The position numbers were made by a program, and so were the translations under genes. A stretch of DNA of 64,000 nucleotides, taken from assembly GCA_016937575.1 (NCBI GenBank), contig JAFHKN010000002.1, positions 1 to 64,000 of the forward strand, given 5' to 3'. Below are positions 54,416 through 62,255 of this stretch, piece after piece; positions within the stretch are counted from its first letter, which is position 1, and each line of letters begins with the position of its first letter. The notes below the pieces were generated by a model, which did not search any database, was not told the DNA's origin, and saw only the letters and a list, made by a program, of their open reading frames with translations. This stretch comes from Roseomonas aeriglobus (GTDB lineage: Bacteria > Pseudomonadota > Alphaproteobacteria > Sphingomonadales > Sphingomonadaceae).

Positions 54416-55357
54416 CTAAGCCGGCATCACTCCGGCCCGACGGATCGCGTCGAAATACGCCTCCATCCCGGCACGCGCCGTGTCCGACAGCGAGATGAAC
54501 GCCCTGCGCCGATCCGCCGGATCGTCGTAGCGTTCGAACAGTCCGGCATCGACCATCGACCCGATCCAGCGCAGGGCCGTCGTCCCCGGCACCGCCGCGG
54601 CGATGCACAGGCTGGAGACGGACACGCGACGCCCCTCCAGCTCGGCAGCGAACAGGTCGAGCAGCATGTCCCAGGCGGGGTCGGCGAACAGCTCGGCGGC
54701 AAAGTGCGCCGCGCGCATCCGCCGGCCGCGGATGGTATCGCGGACCAGCCCGGCGTCGACCGCGGAACCGGCGGCGAAGCGCTCGCTGCGGAAACCGGGC
54801 GACGGATCGCGGACCTGACCGGCGAAACGCGGGCGGTCGCTTTCGCCGGCGAGGCGCGCGAGCGTGTCGGCAAAGCGCGCCACCTCGGCATTCAACTGAC
54901 GCAGCCGGTCATCGGCGTCACGGCTGTTGTCATGCAGCCGCAGTGCCCGCACGCCGCGCACGGTGCCGAGCGCACCGGTACGGTCCGCCGCGGTCGGGTC
55001 GCACAGGTGGCGCACGTGGGGGCCGAACAGGACCGCGGTGACGGCGTCCATGTCGTCGCCGCAGCCGGTGCTGACCACCGCGTCGATCCCGCGTTCGCGC
55101 ACCAGCGTGTCGATGGGGGCCAGCCAGTGTGCGGCGGCGGCCGGATCGATGCCGGTCGCCTCGATCATGACGACGTCGGGGCCGCTGCGGATCGCGAGTG
55201 CCGAGGCAGCCTGGGCGAGGGAAACGGTTCCGACCGTGCGATAGCCGACATGCGCGATCGCCTGCTGTGCCGACGCCAGATCGCCGGCGCGGTCACCGAC
55301 GAGCAGGACGGTTGCCGCGGCGTCGTAGAGCAGGTCGGCAGTCGCGTCGGCGGTCAT
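54416..55357 (-). CDS. Winged-helix regulator with degenerate receiver-like N-terminus
   Basis: The 313-residue protein has an N-terminal alpha/beta region (VLLVGDRAGDLASAQQAIAH, GPDVVMIEATGIDP) that looks like a receiver domain lacking the phospho-acceptor pattern. A coiled segment (residues ~165-195) and a winged helix (DPAWDMLLDLFAAELEGRRV, SSLCIAAAVPGTTALRWIGS, RYDDPADRRRAFISL) follow. The winged helix is a paralogue of the protein at 13302-13766. GGAAACG supports the ATG at 55357. The target is unknown. Confidence 0.75.
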   Translation of the reverse strand: MTADATADLLYDAAATVLLVGDRAGDLASAQQAIAHVGYRTVGTVSLAQAASALAIRSGPDVVMIEATGIDPAAAAHWLAPIDTLVRERGIDAVVSTGCGDDMDAVTAVLFGPHVRHLCDPTAADRTGALGTVRGVRALRLHDNSRDADDRLRQLNAEVARFADTLARLAGESDRPRFAGQVRDPSPGFRSERFAAGSAVDAGLVRDTIRGRRMRAAHFAAELFADPAWDMLLDLFAAELEGRRVSVSSLCIAAAVPGTTALRWIGSMVDAGLFERYDDPADRRRAFISLSDTARAGMEAYFDAIRRAGVMPA

Positions 55358-55572
55358 CAAGGCGTTTCCTCGTCCGTTCGCACCCGTTGATGGGGAAGCG
55401 AGACGGCCGGTTCGAGCCATGACGGCACCGGAACGGACTGATTCGGATCAGGTGGAAGCGAATGCCGGCGAAATGACTCCATTTCGGAGACATCGCGCGA
55501 TTTTCGTGCGATTGCAGGCAGATACCATTCAGAATGGTTCCATTTGCCTGCCGCCGGACGACCGCCGCGTCG

Positions 55573-57078
55573 CTAATCGAGGCTTTTTACAATCTCTTCG
55601 ACCATCTTCTTCGCATCGGCCAACAGCATCATCGTATTGTCCATGTAGAAGACGTCATTATCGACGCCAGCATAGCCGACCCCGCCCATGCTGCGCTTCA
55701 CGAACAGCACCGTCTTGGCCTTTTCGACGTCGAGGACGGGCATGCCGTAGATGGGGGAGGTCTTGTCGGTCTTCGCCGCCGGATTGGTCACGTCGTTCGC
55801 GCCGATAACGAAGGCGACGTCGGTCTGCGCGAACTCGCTGTTGATGTCCTCCAGCTCGAACACTTCGTCATAGGGGACGTTCGCTTCGGCCAGCAGCACG
55901 TTCATATGCCCGGGCATGCGGCCGGCGACCGGGTGGATCGCATATTTCACGCGGACGCCGTGTTCCTTCAGCTTGTCGGCCATTTCGCGCAGCACATGCT
56001 GCGCCTGCGCGACGGCCATGCCGTAGCCGGGGACGATGATGACCTGTTCGGCCTGGCTCATCAGGAACGCGGCGTCCTCGGCCGACCCGCGCTTCCACGG
56101 GCGATCGGTCTTGGCAGCACCCGCGCCGCCACCGCCGCTCTCCGCGCCGAAGCCGCCGGCGATGACGCTGATGAAGCTGCGGTTCATCGCGCGGCACATG
56201 ATGTAGCTGAGGATCGCGCCCGAGCTGCCGACCAGCGCGCCGGTGATGATCATCGCCGAATTGTGCAGTGTGAAGCCCATCGCGGCGGCCGCCCAGCCAG
56301 AATAGCTGTTCAGCATGCTGACCACGACCGGCATGTCCGCGCCACCGATCGGAATGATCAGCAGGAAGCCGATGACGAAGCTTAAGGCCGTGATCGTCCA
56401 GAACACCCACGGGCTCTGATCCTGCGTGAAATAGACGACCAGCAGCAGGATGGCGGCGAGCGTGCCGAGGTTGATCAGGTGGCGGCCCGGCAGCAGGATC
56501 GGCGCGCCGCCCATGTTGCCGTTCAGTTTGAGGAAGGCGATGACCGAGCCCGAAAAGGTGATCGCGCCGATTGCGACGCCCAGGCCCATCTCGATCCGGC
56601 TGACCGGCGCGATGTAGGCGAAGGGTTCGCCGATCATCGGAATGACCAGCTTGGCGATGCCGAACGCCATCGGATTGAGGAAGGCGGCGGCGGCGACGAG
56701 CACGGCGGCCAGCCCGACAAGGCTGTGGAAGGCGGCGACCAGCTGCGGCATGGCCGTCATCGCGATGCGGCGGGCGGTGACCAGGCCGATGACCGCACCG
56801 ATGCCGATCGCGGCAAGGATTTGCGCGATGGTCAGCCAGTCCGGTCCGATGACATTGCTGCAAAAGCTTAGAGCAGGCGCGTCGGCACAGGAGTCGCTAA
56901 TCGGTATGTGCGTAACGAGCGTCGTCACCACCGCGATCGTCATGCCGATCATGCCGAAGCGATTGCCGCGCTGGCTCGACGTCGGCGACGACAGGCCGCG
57001 CAGCGCGAGGATGAAGCACACCCCGGCGACAAGGTACGCGAGTGCGGCGAACGAACTGCCTGCGGTTACGTGTTCCAT
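55573..57078 (-). CDS. pntB: NAD(P) transhydrogenase subunit beta PntB
   Basis: PntB is the membrane and NADP(H)-binding subunit of the proton-translocating transhydrogenase, which uses the proton gradient to make NADPH from NADH. The 501-residue protein has eight or nine helices, then domain III with VIIVPGYGMAVAQAQHVLRE, HPVAGRMPGHMNVLLAEANV and IGANDVTNPAAKTD. The ribosome site GGGGAGG is the end of the palindromic repeat in the gap before it. It is the last gene of the operon. Confidence 0.96.
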   Translation of the reverse strand: MEHVTAGSSFAALAYLVAGVCFILALRGLSSPTSSQRGNRFGMIGMTIAVVTTLVTHIPISDSCADAPALSFCSNVIGPDWLTIAQILAAIGIGAVIGLVTARRIAMTAMPQLVAAFHSLVGLAAVLVAAAAFLNPMAFGIAKLVIPMIGEPFAYIAPVSRIEMGLGVAIGAITFSGSVIAFLKLNGNMGGAPILLPGRHLINLGTLAAILLLVVYFTQDQSPWVFWTITALSFVIGFLLIIPIGGADMPVVVSMLNSYSGWAAAAMGFTLHNSAMIITGALVGSSGAILSYIMCRAMNRSFISVIAGGFGAESGGGGAGAAKTDRPWKRGSAEDAAFLMSQAEQVIIVPGYGMAVAQAQHVLREMADKLKEHGVRVKYAIHPVAGRMPGHMNVLLAEANVPYDEVFELEDINSEFAQTDVAFVIGANDVTNPAAKTDKTSPIYGMPVLDVEKAKTVLFVKRSMGGVGYAGVDNDVFYMDNTMMLLADAKKMVEEIVKSLD

Positions 57079-57082
57079 CATG

Positions 57083-57231
57083 TCCTCCCCGGCACGGGGA
57101 GGGGGACCGCGTGCCGCAGGCGCGTGTTGGAGGGGACTCGCCCCTCGCACTGCACGCGCCGGCGGCGCCCCATGCGGCACGCCCCCTCCACCATGCGTCG
57201 CATGGTCCCCCTCCCCGTACCGGGGAGGAAC
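57083..57231. repeat. Palindromic CCTCCCC/GGGGAGG repeat, family C
   Basis: Positions 57083-57108 (CCTCCCCGGCACGGGGAGGG) and 57207-57229 (CCCTCCCCGTACCGGGGAGG) bound a ~150-bp imperfect palindrome. Inner GTGCCGCA and TGCGGCAC segments add to the stem. It lies between pntAb and pntB. Its end supplies the ribosome site for pntB. Confidence 0.8.
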
Positions 57232-57232
57232 G

Positions 57233-57532
57233 TCACTTCGCGACCGGCGCCGGCCGGTCCTTTTTCTTGTACATCGCCAGCATGCGGCTGGTGACCGCGA
57301 AGCCGCCGAAGATGTTGATGCTGGCCAGCACGACGCCCAGCAGCCCCAGCCATTTCGACGACGCACTCCCCGCCGCTGCCGCTGCGATCAGCGCGCCGAC
57401 GATGATGACCGAGGAAATCGCGTTGGTGACCGCCATCAGCGGCGTGTGCAGCGCCGGCGTCACCGACCAGACGACGTAATAGCCGACGAAACAGGCGAGG
57501 ACGAAGATCGAGAGGATCGCGATGAAGTCCAT
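57233..57532 (-). CDS. pntAb: NAD(P) transhydrogenase subunit alpha part 2 PntAb
   Basis: The 99-residue membrane subunit has three helices: MDFIAILSIFVLACFVGYYV, AISSVIIVGALIAAAAA and LGLLGVVLASINIFGGFAV. In alphaproteobacteria the E. coli PntA membrane tail is encoded separately in this way. It forms the proton channel with PntB. The ATG at 57532 follows the DUF559 stop by two bases, and GGAATAA at that junction is its ribosome site. Confidence 0.95.
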   Translation of the reverse strand: MDFIAILSIFVLACFVGYYVVWSVTPALHTPLMAVTNAISSVIIVGALIAAAAAGSASSKWLGLLGVVLASINIFGGFAVTSRMLAMYKKKDRPAPVAK

Positions 57533-57534
57533 GG

Positions 57535-57903
57535 TTATTCCCAATCCTGAAGGCGGGCGGTCGCTGTAGCTGTGATTCCGGTTACCGCAGCGTCGCAGTC
57601 GCGCAAGACGTCAGACGCGGCGATGCGCATTACGGCTAGTCCGCGCGCCCTGAACCAGTCATCTCGCGCGGAGTCGCGGTAGGGGCGATCCCCGAAGTCG
57701 TGAGCGACACCGTCGATCTCCACAACCAAGCGCGCGGCGTGACAGTAGAAGTCTGCGGTATAGGGGCCCGCGGGATGTTGCTTCCGGAACTTGAGGCCTG
57801 CAGGTCGCCCCTTGAGTGCCATCCAAAGCTTGATCTCCGGCGGCGACATCTGCTGACGTAGGACCTTCGATCGCGCCTGCGTATCGCCGCTTCCTTGGAG
57901 CAT
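57535..57903 (-). CDS. DUF559 family (Vsr-like) endonuclease domain protein
   Basis: The 122-residue protein has the DUF559 pattern: LRQQMSPPEIKLWMALKGRP, LKFRKQHPAGPYTADFYCHA, ARLVVEIDGVAHD and RIAASDVLRD. The Asp and Glu residues in TADFYC and VVEIDG are the likely metal ligands of a PD-(D/E)XK nuclease fold. It splits pntAa from pntAb. Its ribosome site GGGGAGGATG is the arm of the CCTCCCC repeat at 57913-58029. Its stop overlaps the ribosome site of pntAb. Confidence 0.87.
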   Translation of the reverse strand: MLQGSGDTQARSKVLRQQMSPPEIKLWMALKGRPAGLKFRKQHPAGPYTADFYCHAARLVVEIDGVAHDFGDRPYRDSARDDWFRARGLAVMRIAASDVLRDCDAAVTGITATATARLQDWE

Positions 57904-57912
57904 CTCACATCC

Positions 57913-58029
57913 TCCCCTGCAAGGGGAGGTGGCGGGCCGAAGGCCCGACGGAGGGGTGTCGCGCTATCGAGAGGGGTGACACCCCTCCGTCAGTGCTACG
58001 CACTGCCACCTCCCCTTGCAGGGGAGGAT
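57913..58029. repeat. Palindromic CCTCCCC/GGGGAGG repeat, family C
   Basis: CCTCCCCTGCAAGGGGAGGT at 57913 and CCTCCCCTTGCAGGGGAGGA at the end form each a small palindrome. Together they border a longer one with GACGGAGGGGTGTC and GACACCCCTCCGTC near its centre. It lies between pntAa and the DUF559 gene. Short relatives are at 34622-34641 and 44227-44250. Confidence 0.85.
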
Positions 58030-58032
58030 TGG

Positions 58033-59154
58033 TCATGACAGCAACCGTGGGTTCACGACCTGGCCGCCCTGGGTCAGCCGCACCGCGTCGCCGATCTCCG
58101 CGTCGAGTACCGGACGCCCCGCGTCCTTGTCCCAGAAGGCCGACAGGAAATTGAACAGGTTGCGGCTGAACAGCGCGCTGGCGTCTGCTGCCAGGCGGGA
58201 GGGGACATTGCGATGGCCGACGATCTTCACGCCGTGGCGCTCGACAACCTCTCCGGCGACCGCACCCTCGACATTGCCGCCGGCTTCGACCGCGAGGTCG
58301 ACGATCACGCTGCCGGGGCGCATCGTCGCGATCTGCGCGTCGCTGATCAGGCGCGGGGCGGGGCGGCCGGGGATCAGCGCGGTCGTGATGACGATGTCCT
58401 GCTTGGCGATGTGCGACGACACCAGGTCCGCCTGCGCGGCCTTGTATTCGTCGGACATTTCGGTCGCGTAGCCGCCCGAGCCTTCGCCTTCGATACCGGC
58501 GACATTCTCGACGAAGATCGGCTTGGCGCCCAGGGACAGGATCTGTTCCTTCGTCGCCGACCGCACGTCGGTCGCCGACACCTGTGCGCCCAACCGCCGC
58601 GCGGTCGCGATCGCCTGCAAGCCGGCGACGCCGACCCCCATCACGAACACCTTGGCGGCGCTGACCGTGCCGGCGGCGGTCATCATCATCGGAAAGGCGC
58701 GGCCATATTCCGCGGCGGCGTCGAGCACCGCCTTGTAGCCGCTGAGGTTCGATTGCGAGGATAGGATATCCATCGACTGCGCACGCGTGATGCGCGGCAT
58801 GAATTCCATCGCCAGCGCCTCGATCCCGAGCGCGGCATAGGCATCGACGCGCGGACGGTCACCAAACGGGTTCAACCCCGCTGCGAGCCAGGCGCCGGGT
58901 TTGATGCCGGCCAGGCTGGCGGGGTCGGGGCCGGCGACGCCGAGCACGATGTCGGCGTCGGCCAGCACCTCGGCGCGCGATCCGACGGTCGCACCGGCGG
59001 CGGCATAGGCATCGTCGGCGATCGACGCGTTCGCACCAGCACCGCTTTCGACCGCCATCGTGGCCCCCAGGCCGATGAATTTCTTCACCGTTTCCGGGGT
59101 CGCCGCGACGCGACGTTCACCCGATGCCGTTTCCGCCAAGACCGCGATCTTCAT
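58033..59154 (-). CDS. pntAa: NAD(P) transhydrogenase subunit alpha part 1 PntAa
   Basis: This soluble NAD(H)-binding domain I hands hydride to PntB. The 373-residue protein has RRVAATPETVKKFIGLGA, MEFMPRITRAQSMDILSSQS and the Rossmann motif KVFVMGVGVAGLQAIATARR. Residues near 250-275 (ITTALIPGRPAPRLIS) also fit. The ATG is 19 bases after the coxIV gene, so all of coxIV-pntAa-DUF559-pntAb-pntB could be one transcript. Confidence 0.95.
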   Translation of the reverse strand: MKIAVLAETASGERRVAATPETVKKFIGLGATMAVESGAGANASIADDAYAAAGATVGSRAEVLADADIVLGVAGPDPASLAGIKPGAWLAAGLNPFGDRPRVDAYAALGIEALAMEFMPRITRAQSMDILSSQSNLSGYKAVLDAAAEYGRAFPMMMTAAGTVSAAKVFVMGVGVAGLQAIATARRLGAQVSATDVRSATKEQILSLGAKPIFVENVAGIEGEGSGGYATEMSDEYKAAQADLVSSHIAKQDIVITTALIPGRPAPRLISDAQIATMRPGSVIVDLAVEAGGNVEGAVAGEVVERHGVKIVGHRNVPSRLAADASALFSRNLFNFLSAFWDKDAGRPVLDAEIGDAVRLTQGGQVVNPRLLS

Positions 59155-59173
59155 GCCCCCGCCCCCTGAATCG

Positions 59174-59299
59174 TCAGCCCGCGATCAACCAGACCACTCC
59201 TGCCGCGATGACGAAGCAGACGACCGTGCCCCACTTCAGGAAATTCATGACCCCGTTGTAGGTCGACACATGCGCCTTCATGTCGCTCTGTTCGGCCAT
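59174..59299 (-). CDS. aa3-type cytochrome c oxidase subunit IV
   Basis: A 41-residue frame begins MAEQSDMKAHVSTYNGVMNF and contains one helix (VVCFVIAAGVVWLIAG). This is the form of the bacterial aa3-type oxidase subunit IV, a single-helix accessory of the oxidase. It is often coded beside pntAa in sphingomonads. AAGAGGGA sits before the ATG. The frame is short, but the match over its whole length makes it credible. Confidence 0.85.
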   Translation of the reverse strand: MAEQSDMKAHVSTYNGVMNFLKWGTVVCFVIAAGVVWLIAG

Positions 59300-59447
59300 A
59301 TTCAGTCCCTCTTGATTGCGAATTTGAAACAACCTTAGCCACCCCCCGCCTGTCCCTCAAGTCCCGAGCGGGGACGAGACTTAAGCCCGTCTTTACCGGT
59401 CCACGGCTAAGGCCTTGCCCCGAACAGGGACGACGGGGACACGTTGC

Positions 59448-60869
59448 ATGAACCGAAACGGCCAGCGCCTGCTGATGCTGATCGACGACGAACCCGCGCA
59501 GCGCCGGCTGATTGCGGCGATCGCGGGGCGCCGGGGCTGGCGCACGATCTTCGCCGGGGATGCCGAGGTCGCGGTGGCGCAGCTGGGTACGCCCGACGGC
59601 ATGGCGCTCGACGCGATCCTCCTCGACAGCTGGTCGCCGCAGGCCGACACTGCGGCGTTGATCGGTGAGCTGCGGGCGCGACGCCCGGCGCTCCCCATCC
59701 TGATGCTGACCGCGAACAACTCGGTGGCCGCCGCCGTCGATGCGATGCGCGCGGGGGCGACCGATTTCCTGGTGAAGCCGCTGGGGCCCGAGCGGCTGCT
59801 CGCCGCGCTCGATGCCGCGATCGGTGGGGCGGCAGCGGGCGAGCTGCGACCGCTGACCGAGAAGCTGCCGGCGAGCCTCGCGTTCGAAGACATCGTCGGC
59901 GCCGCCCCGCAGTTCCGCGCCGCGCTCGCCATCGCCGCCAAGTCGGCGCGGGCGCGGGTGCCGGTGCTGATCGAGGGCGAAAGCGGCGTCGGCAAGGAAG
60001 TGGTCGCCGATGCGATCCACGCCGCCTCCCCACGGTCCAAAAAGCCGATGATCCGCGTCAATTGCGGCGCGATCCCCGCCAACCTCGTCGAAAGCGAACT
60101 GTTCGGGCACGAGAAGGGCGCCTTCACCGGCGCGTTCGAGCGCAAGATCGGGCGGTTCCAGGATGCCGATGGCGGCACCATCTTCCTCGACGAAATCGGC
60201 GAAATGCCGCTGGAGGCGCAGGTCAAGCTGCTGCGCGTGCTGCAATCGGGCGAGGTGCAGGCGATCGGCGCGCGTCACCCGCGTGAGGTCGACGTCCGCG
60301 TGGTCGCCGCGACCAACAAGACGCTGGCCGACGAAGTCGCCGCGGGCCGCTTCCGCGAAGACCTCTATTACCGCCTGAACGTGGTTCAGGTGACGATCCC
60401 GCCGTTGCGCGACCGCCCGGATGACATCGCCCCGCTCGCGCGCCATCTGCTGACCCGTATCGCGACCCAGCCGGGCTTGCGCCCGCTCGGTATCACCGAC
60501 GACGCCTTGTCGCTGCTGATCCAGTACGACTGGCCGGGCAACGTCCGCCAGCTACAGAACGCGCTCTTCCGCGCCGCCGTGCTGTGCGACGGCGATGCGC
60601 TGACCAAGGCCGACTTCCCGCAGATCGCAACGCTGGCGGGGGCGCGGTCGATGCCGGGGACGGGCAATCTGACCGGCGCGAGCGGGGTCACGCTGTTCCG
60701 CGCCGACGGCAATCTGCGCGCGCTCGAGGAGATCGAAGCGGACGTGATCCGTCTGGCGATCGGGCATTATCGCGGGCGGATGACCGAGGTCGCGCGACGG
60801 TTGGGGATTGGGCGGTCGACCTTGTATCGTAAGCTGGGCGAGCTCGGGATTGACCAGTCGGCAGCGTGA
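59448..60869 (+). CDS. Sigma-54 dependent response regulator (NtrC/AtoC type)
   Basis: The 473-residue protein has a receiver domain (residues ~1-125: LIDDEPAQRRLI; phospho-acceptor in AILLDSW), an AAA+ domain (~145-375) and a Fis-type DNA-binding end (IRLAIGHYRGRMTEVARRLG). The AAA+ domain has Walker A GESGVGKE, the sigma-54 contact loop GAFTGA and Walker B IFLDEIGEMP. The C-terminal helix-turn-helix binds enhancers. No partner kinase is in the window, so the signal is unknown. Confidence 0.93.
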   Translation: MNRNGQRLLMLIDDEPAQRRLIAAIAGRRGWRTIFAGDAEVAVAQLGTPDGMALDAILLDSWSPQADTAALIGELRARRPALPILMLTANNSVAAAVDAMRAGATDFLVKPLGPERLLAALDAAIGGAAAGELRPLTEKLPASLAFEDIVGAAPQFRAALAIAAKSARARVPVLIEGESGVGKEVVADAIHAASPRSKKPMIRVNCGAIPANLVESELFGHEKGAFTGAFERKIGRFQDADGGTIFLDEIGEMPLEAQVKLLRVLQSGEVQAIGARHPREVDVRVVAATNKTLADEVAAGRFREDLYYRLNVVQVTIPPLRDRPDDIAPLARHLLTRIATQPGLRPLGITDDALSLLIQYDWPGNVRQLQNALFRAAVLCDGDALTKADFPQIATLAGARSMPGTGNLTGASGVTLFRADGNLRALEEIEADVIRLAIGHYRGRMTEVARRLGIGRSTLYRKLGELGIDQSAA

Positions 60870-60994
60870 TCGTGCCTCAATTCGCGTGAGCAAATTGAAG
60901 ACTCGGCACGCTCGGCCAGCGGAGCGGCGAAGCCGTTCCGTCTGACGAGTGTGGCGGCCCGCACTCGCCGCATCGCTCCCGGACCGAAGTGCGG

Positions 60995-61018
60995 TGCTTC
61001 GACAAGCTCGGCACGAAC
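60995..61018. repeat. Short dispersed repeat (CTTCGACAAGCTCGGCACGAAC type)
   Basis: This short sequence upstream of the SDR gene recurs, inverted and with slight change, at about 4965-4985. Both are intergenic. It looks like the arm of another dispersed palindrome family; the other arm is not clear here. Confidence 0.45.
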
Positions 61019-61035
61019 GGGGTAGGGTGTTCGGC

Positions 61036-61788
61036 ATGACCGACTTCACCAACCGCACCTACCTCGTCACCGGCGCCGCTTCGGGGATCGGACTTGCCGC
61101 CGCGCAGCACCTCGCGGCGAACGGCGCCCAGCGCCTGATCCTCACCGATATCGCCGCGGATGCCCTGAATGTGGTCGACCTGCCCTGTACCGTCGATCGC
61201 CTGACCGGCGACGTCGCCGACGAATCCTTCTGGACCGCCGCCGCGCCGACCCTCGAGGGCCTCGACGGCGCGGTCATCAACGCCGGGGTTGCCGGCGCCG
61301 GCCCGATCGCGACGCTCGACTTCGCCGAGTGGCGGCGCATCCTGTCGGTCAATCTCGACGGCGCGTTCCTGACGCTGCGCGCCGCGATGCGCGCGATAGG
61401 CAAGCGCGGTGGGGCGATCGTCGCGGTGTCTTCCGCAGCCGGCATCAAGGCCGAACCGGGCATCGCCGCCTATGCCGCGTCGAAGGCCGCGCTGATCCAC
61501 CTCGTCCGCGTGGCGGCGAAGGAAGGCGCCGGGTGCCGCATCCGCGTCAACGCCATCGCGCCCGCGGGCGTCGAGACACCGGTGTGGGATGCCGTGCCGA
61601 TGTTCGCGGACCGTGCCGCCGAGATCGGCCGCGACGCTGCCTTTGCCGAAATGGCGGCGATGGCGACGCCGCTCGGCCGCTATGCGAAGCCGGCGGAAAT
61701 CGCGGCGCAGATCGCGTTCCTGCTGTCCGACGCGGCAGCGCTCGTCACCGGCACGACGCTGGTCAGCGACGGCGGTTACACCCTATAG
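61036..61788 (+). CDS. Short-chain dehydrogenase/reductase (SDR)
   Basis: The 250-residue classical SDR shows the cofactor loop TYLVTGAASGIGLAAAQHLA, NAG motif (AVINAGVAG), the Ser (VAVSSAAG), and the catalytic YAASKAA. LILTDIA at the end of the second strand suggests preference for NAD(H). Substrate is unknown. The ATG at 61036 starts the conserved fold. Confidence 0.9.
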   Translation: MTDFTNRTYLVTGAASGIGLAAAQHLAANGAQRLILTDIAADALNVVDLPCTVDRLTGDVADESFWTAAAPTLEGLDGAVINAGVAGAGPIATLDFAEWRRILSVNLDGAFLTLRAAMRAIGKRGGAIVAVSSAAGIKAEPGIAAYAASKAALIHLVRVAAKEGAGCRIRVNAIAPAGVETPVWDAVPMFADRAAEIGRDAAFAEMAAMATPLGRYAKPAEIAAQIAFLLSDAAALVTGTTLVSDGGYTL

Positions 61789-61814
61789 TCGGCGACACAC
61801 AGGAGACGCCTGCC

Positions 61815-62144
61815 ATGCTGCCCATGCTTACCCTGCTGCTCGCAATCGGTTTCGTCGGAATCGCGCTCTACCGCTTTTCCCCGTCCGCTCCGCCGCGACT
61901 GAAGAATGCGCAACTCGCCGCAGCCCTGGCAAGCGGCCTGCTCGGCATCGCGACGTTCAAGATGCTGGGGGATTCGCGCTGGCTGGTCGGCGGCATCCTG
62001 CTGTTCGGCGCCGGGGTGCCGGGGTTCCTGGCGGGCAATCGCAAGACACTCAGGACGGTCGCGCTGATTTGCGGGCTGTTGGGTCTGGCGCTCTACGGCA
62101 TCGCGACGTCGCGGCCGATGATGCCGGTGGTGGTGGCGAACTAA
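61815..62144 (+). CDS. Small membrane protein of unknown function
   Basis: The 109-residue product has four hydrophobic segments (about 2-20, 33-50, 57-72 and 80-97). AGGAGA is placed just before the ATG. It is 26 bases after the SDR gene and probably co-transcribed with it. No family is recognised. Confidence 0.65.
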   Translation: MLPMLTLLLAIGFVGIALYRFSPSAPPRLKNAQLAAALASGLLGIATFKMLGDSRWLVGGILLFGAGVPGFLAGNRKTLRTVALICGLLGLALYGIATSRPMMPVVVAN

Positions 62145-62154
62145 CCTATCCATC

Positions 62155-62250
62155 GCCATTCCCGCGAATGCGGGGATCGATAGTCACCGAAGACCGTGAG
62201 TCTCCGGACGTTCAGCGCCAGTTGATCCTCGCCTACGCGGGGCGACGATA
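62155..62250. repeat. Palindromic repeat family A copy 3
   Basis: CCATTCCCGCGAATGCGGGGATCGATAGTC at the left and GTTGATCCTCGCCTACGCGGGGCGAC-type sequence at the right frame a GTGAGTCTC...GTTCAGC middle shared with 29951-30082. This copy lacks the nested CAAAGT hairpin. It lies between the convergent small membrane gene and folP. Confidence 0.65.
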
Positions 62251-62255
62251 GTCTT

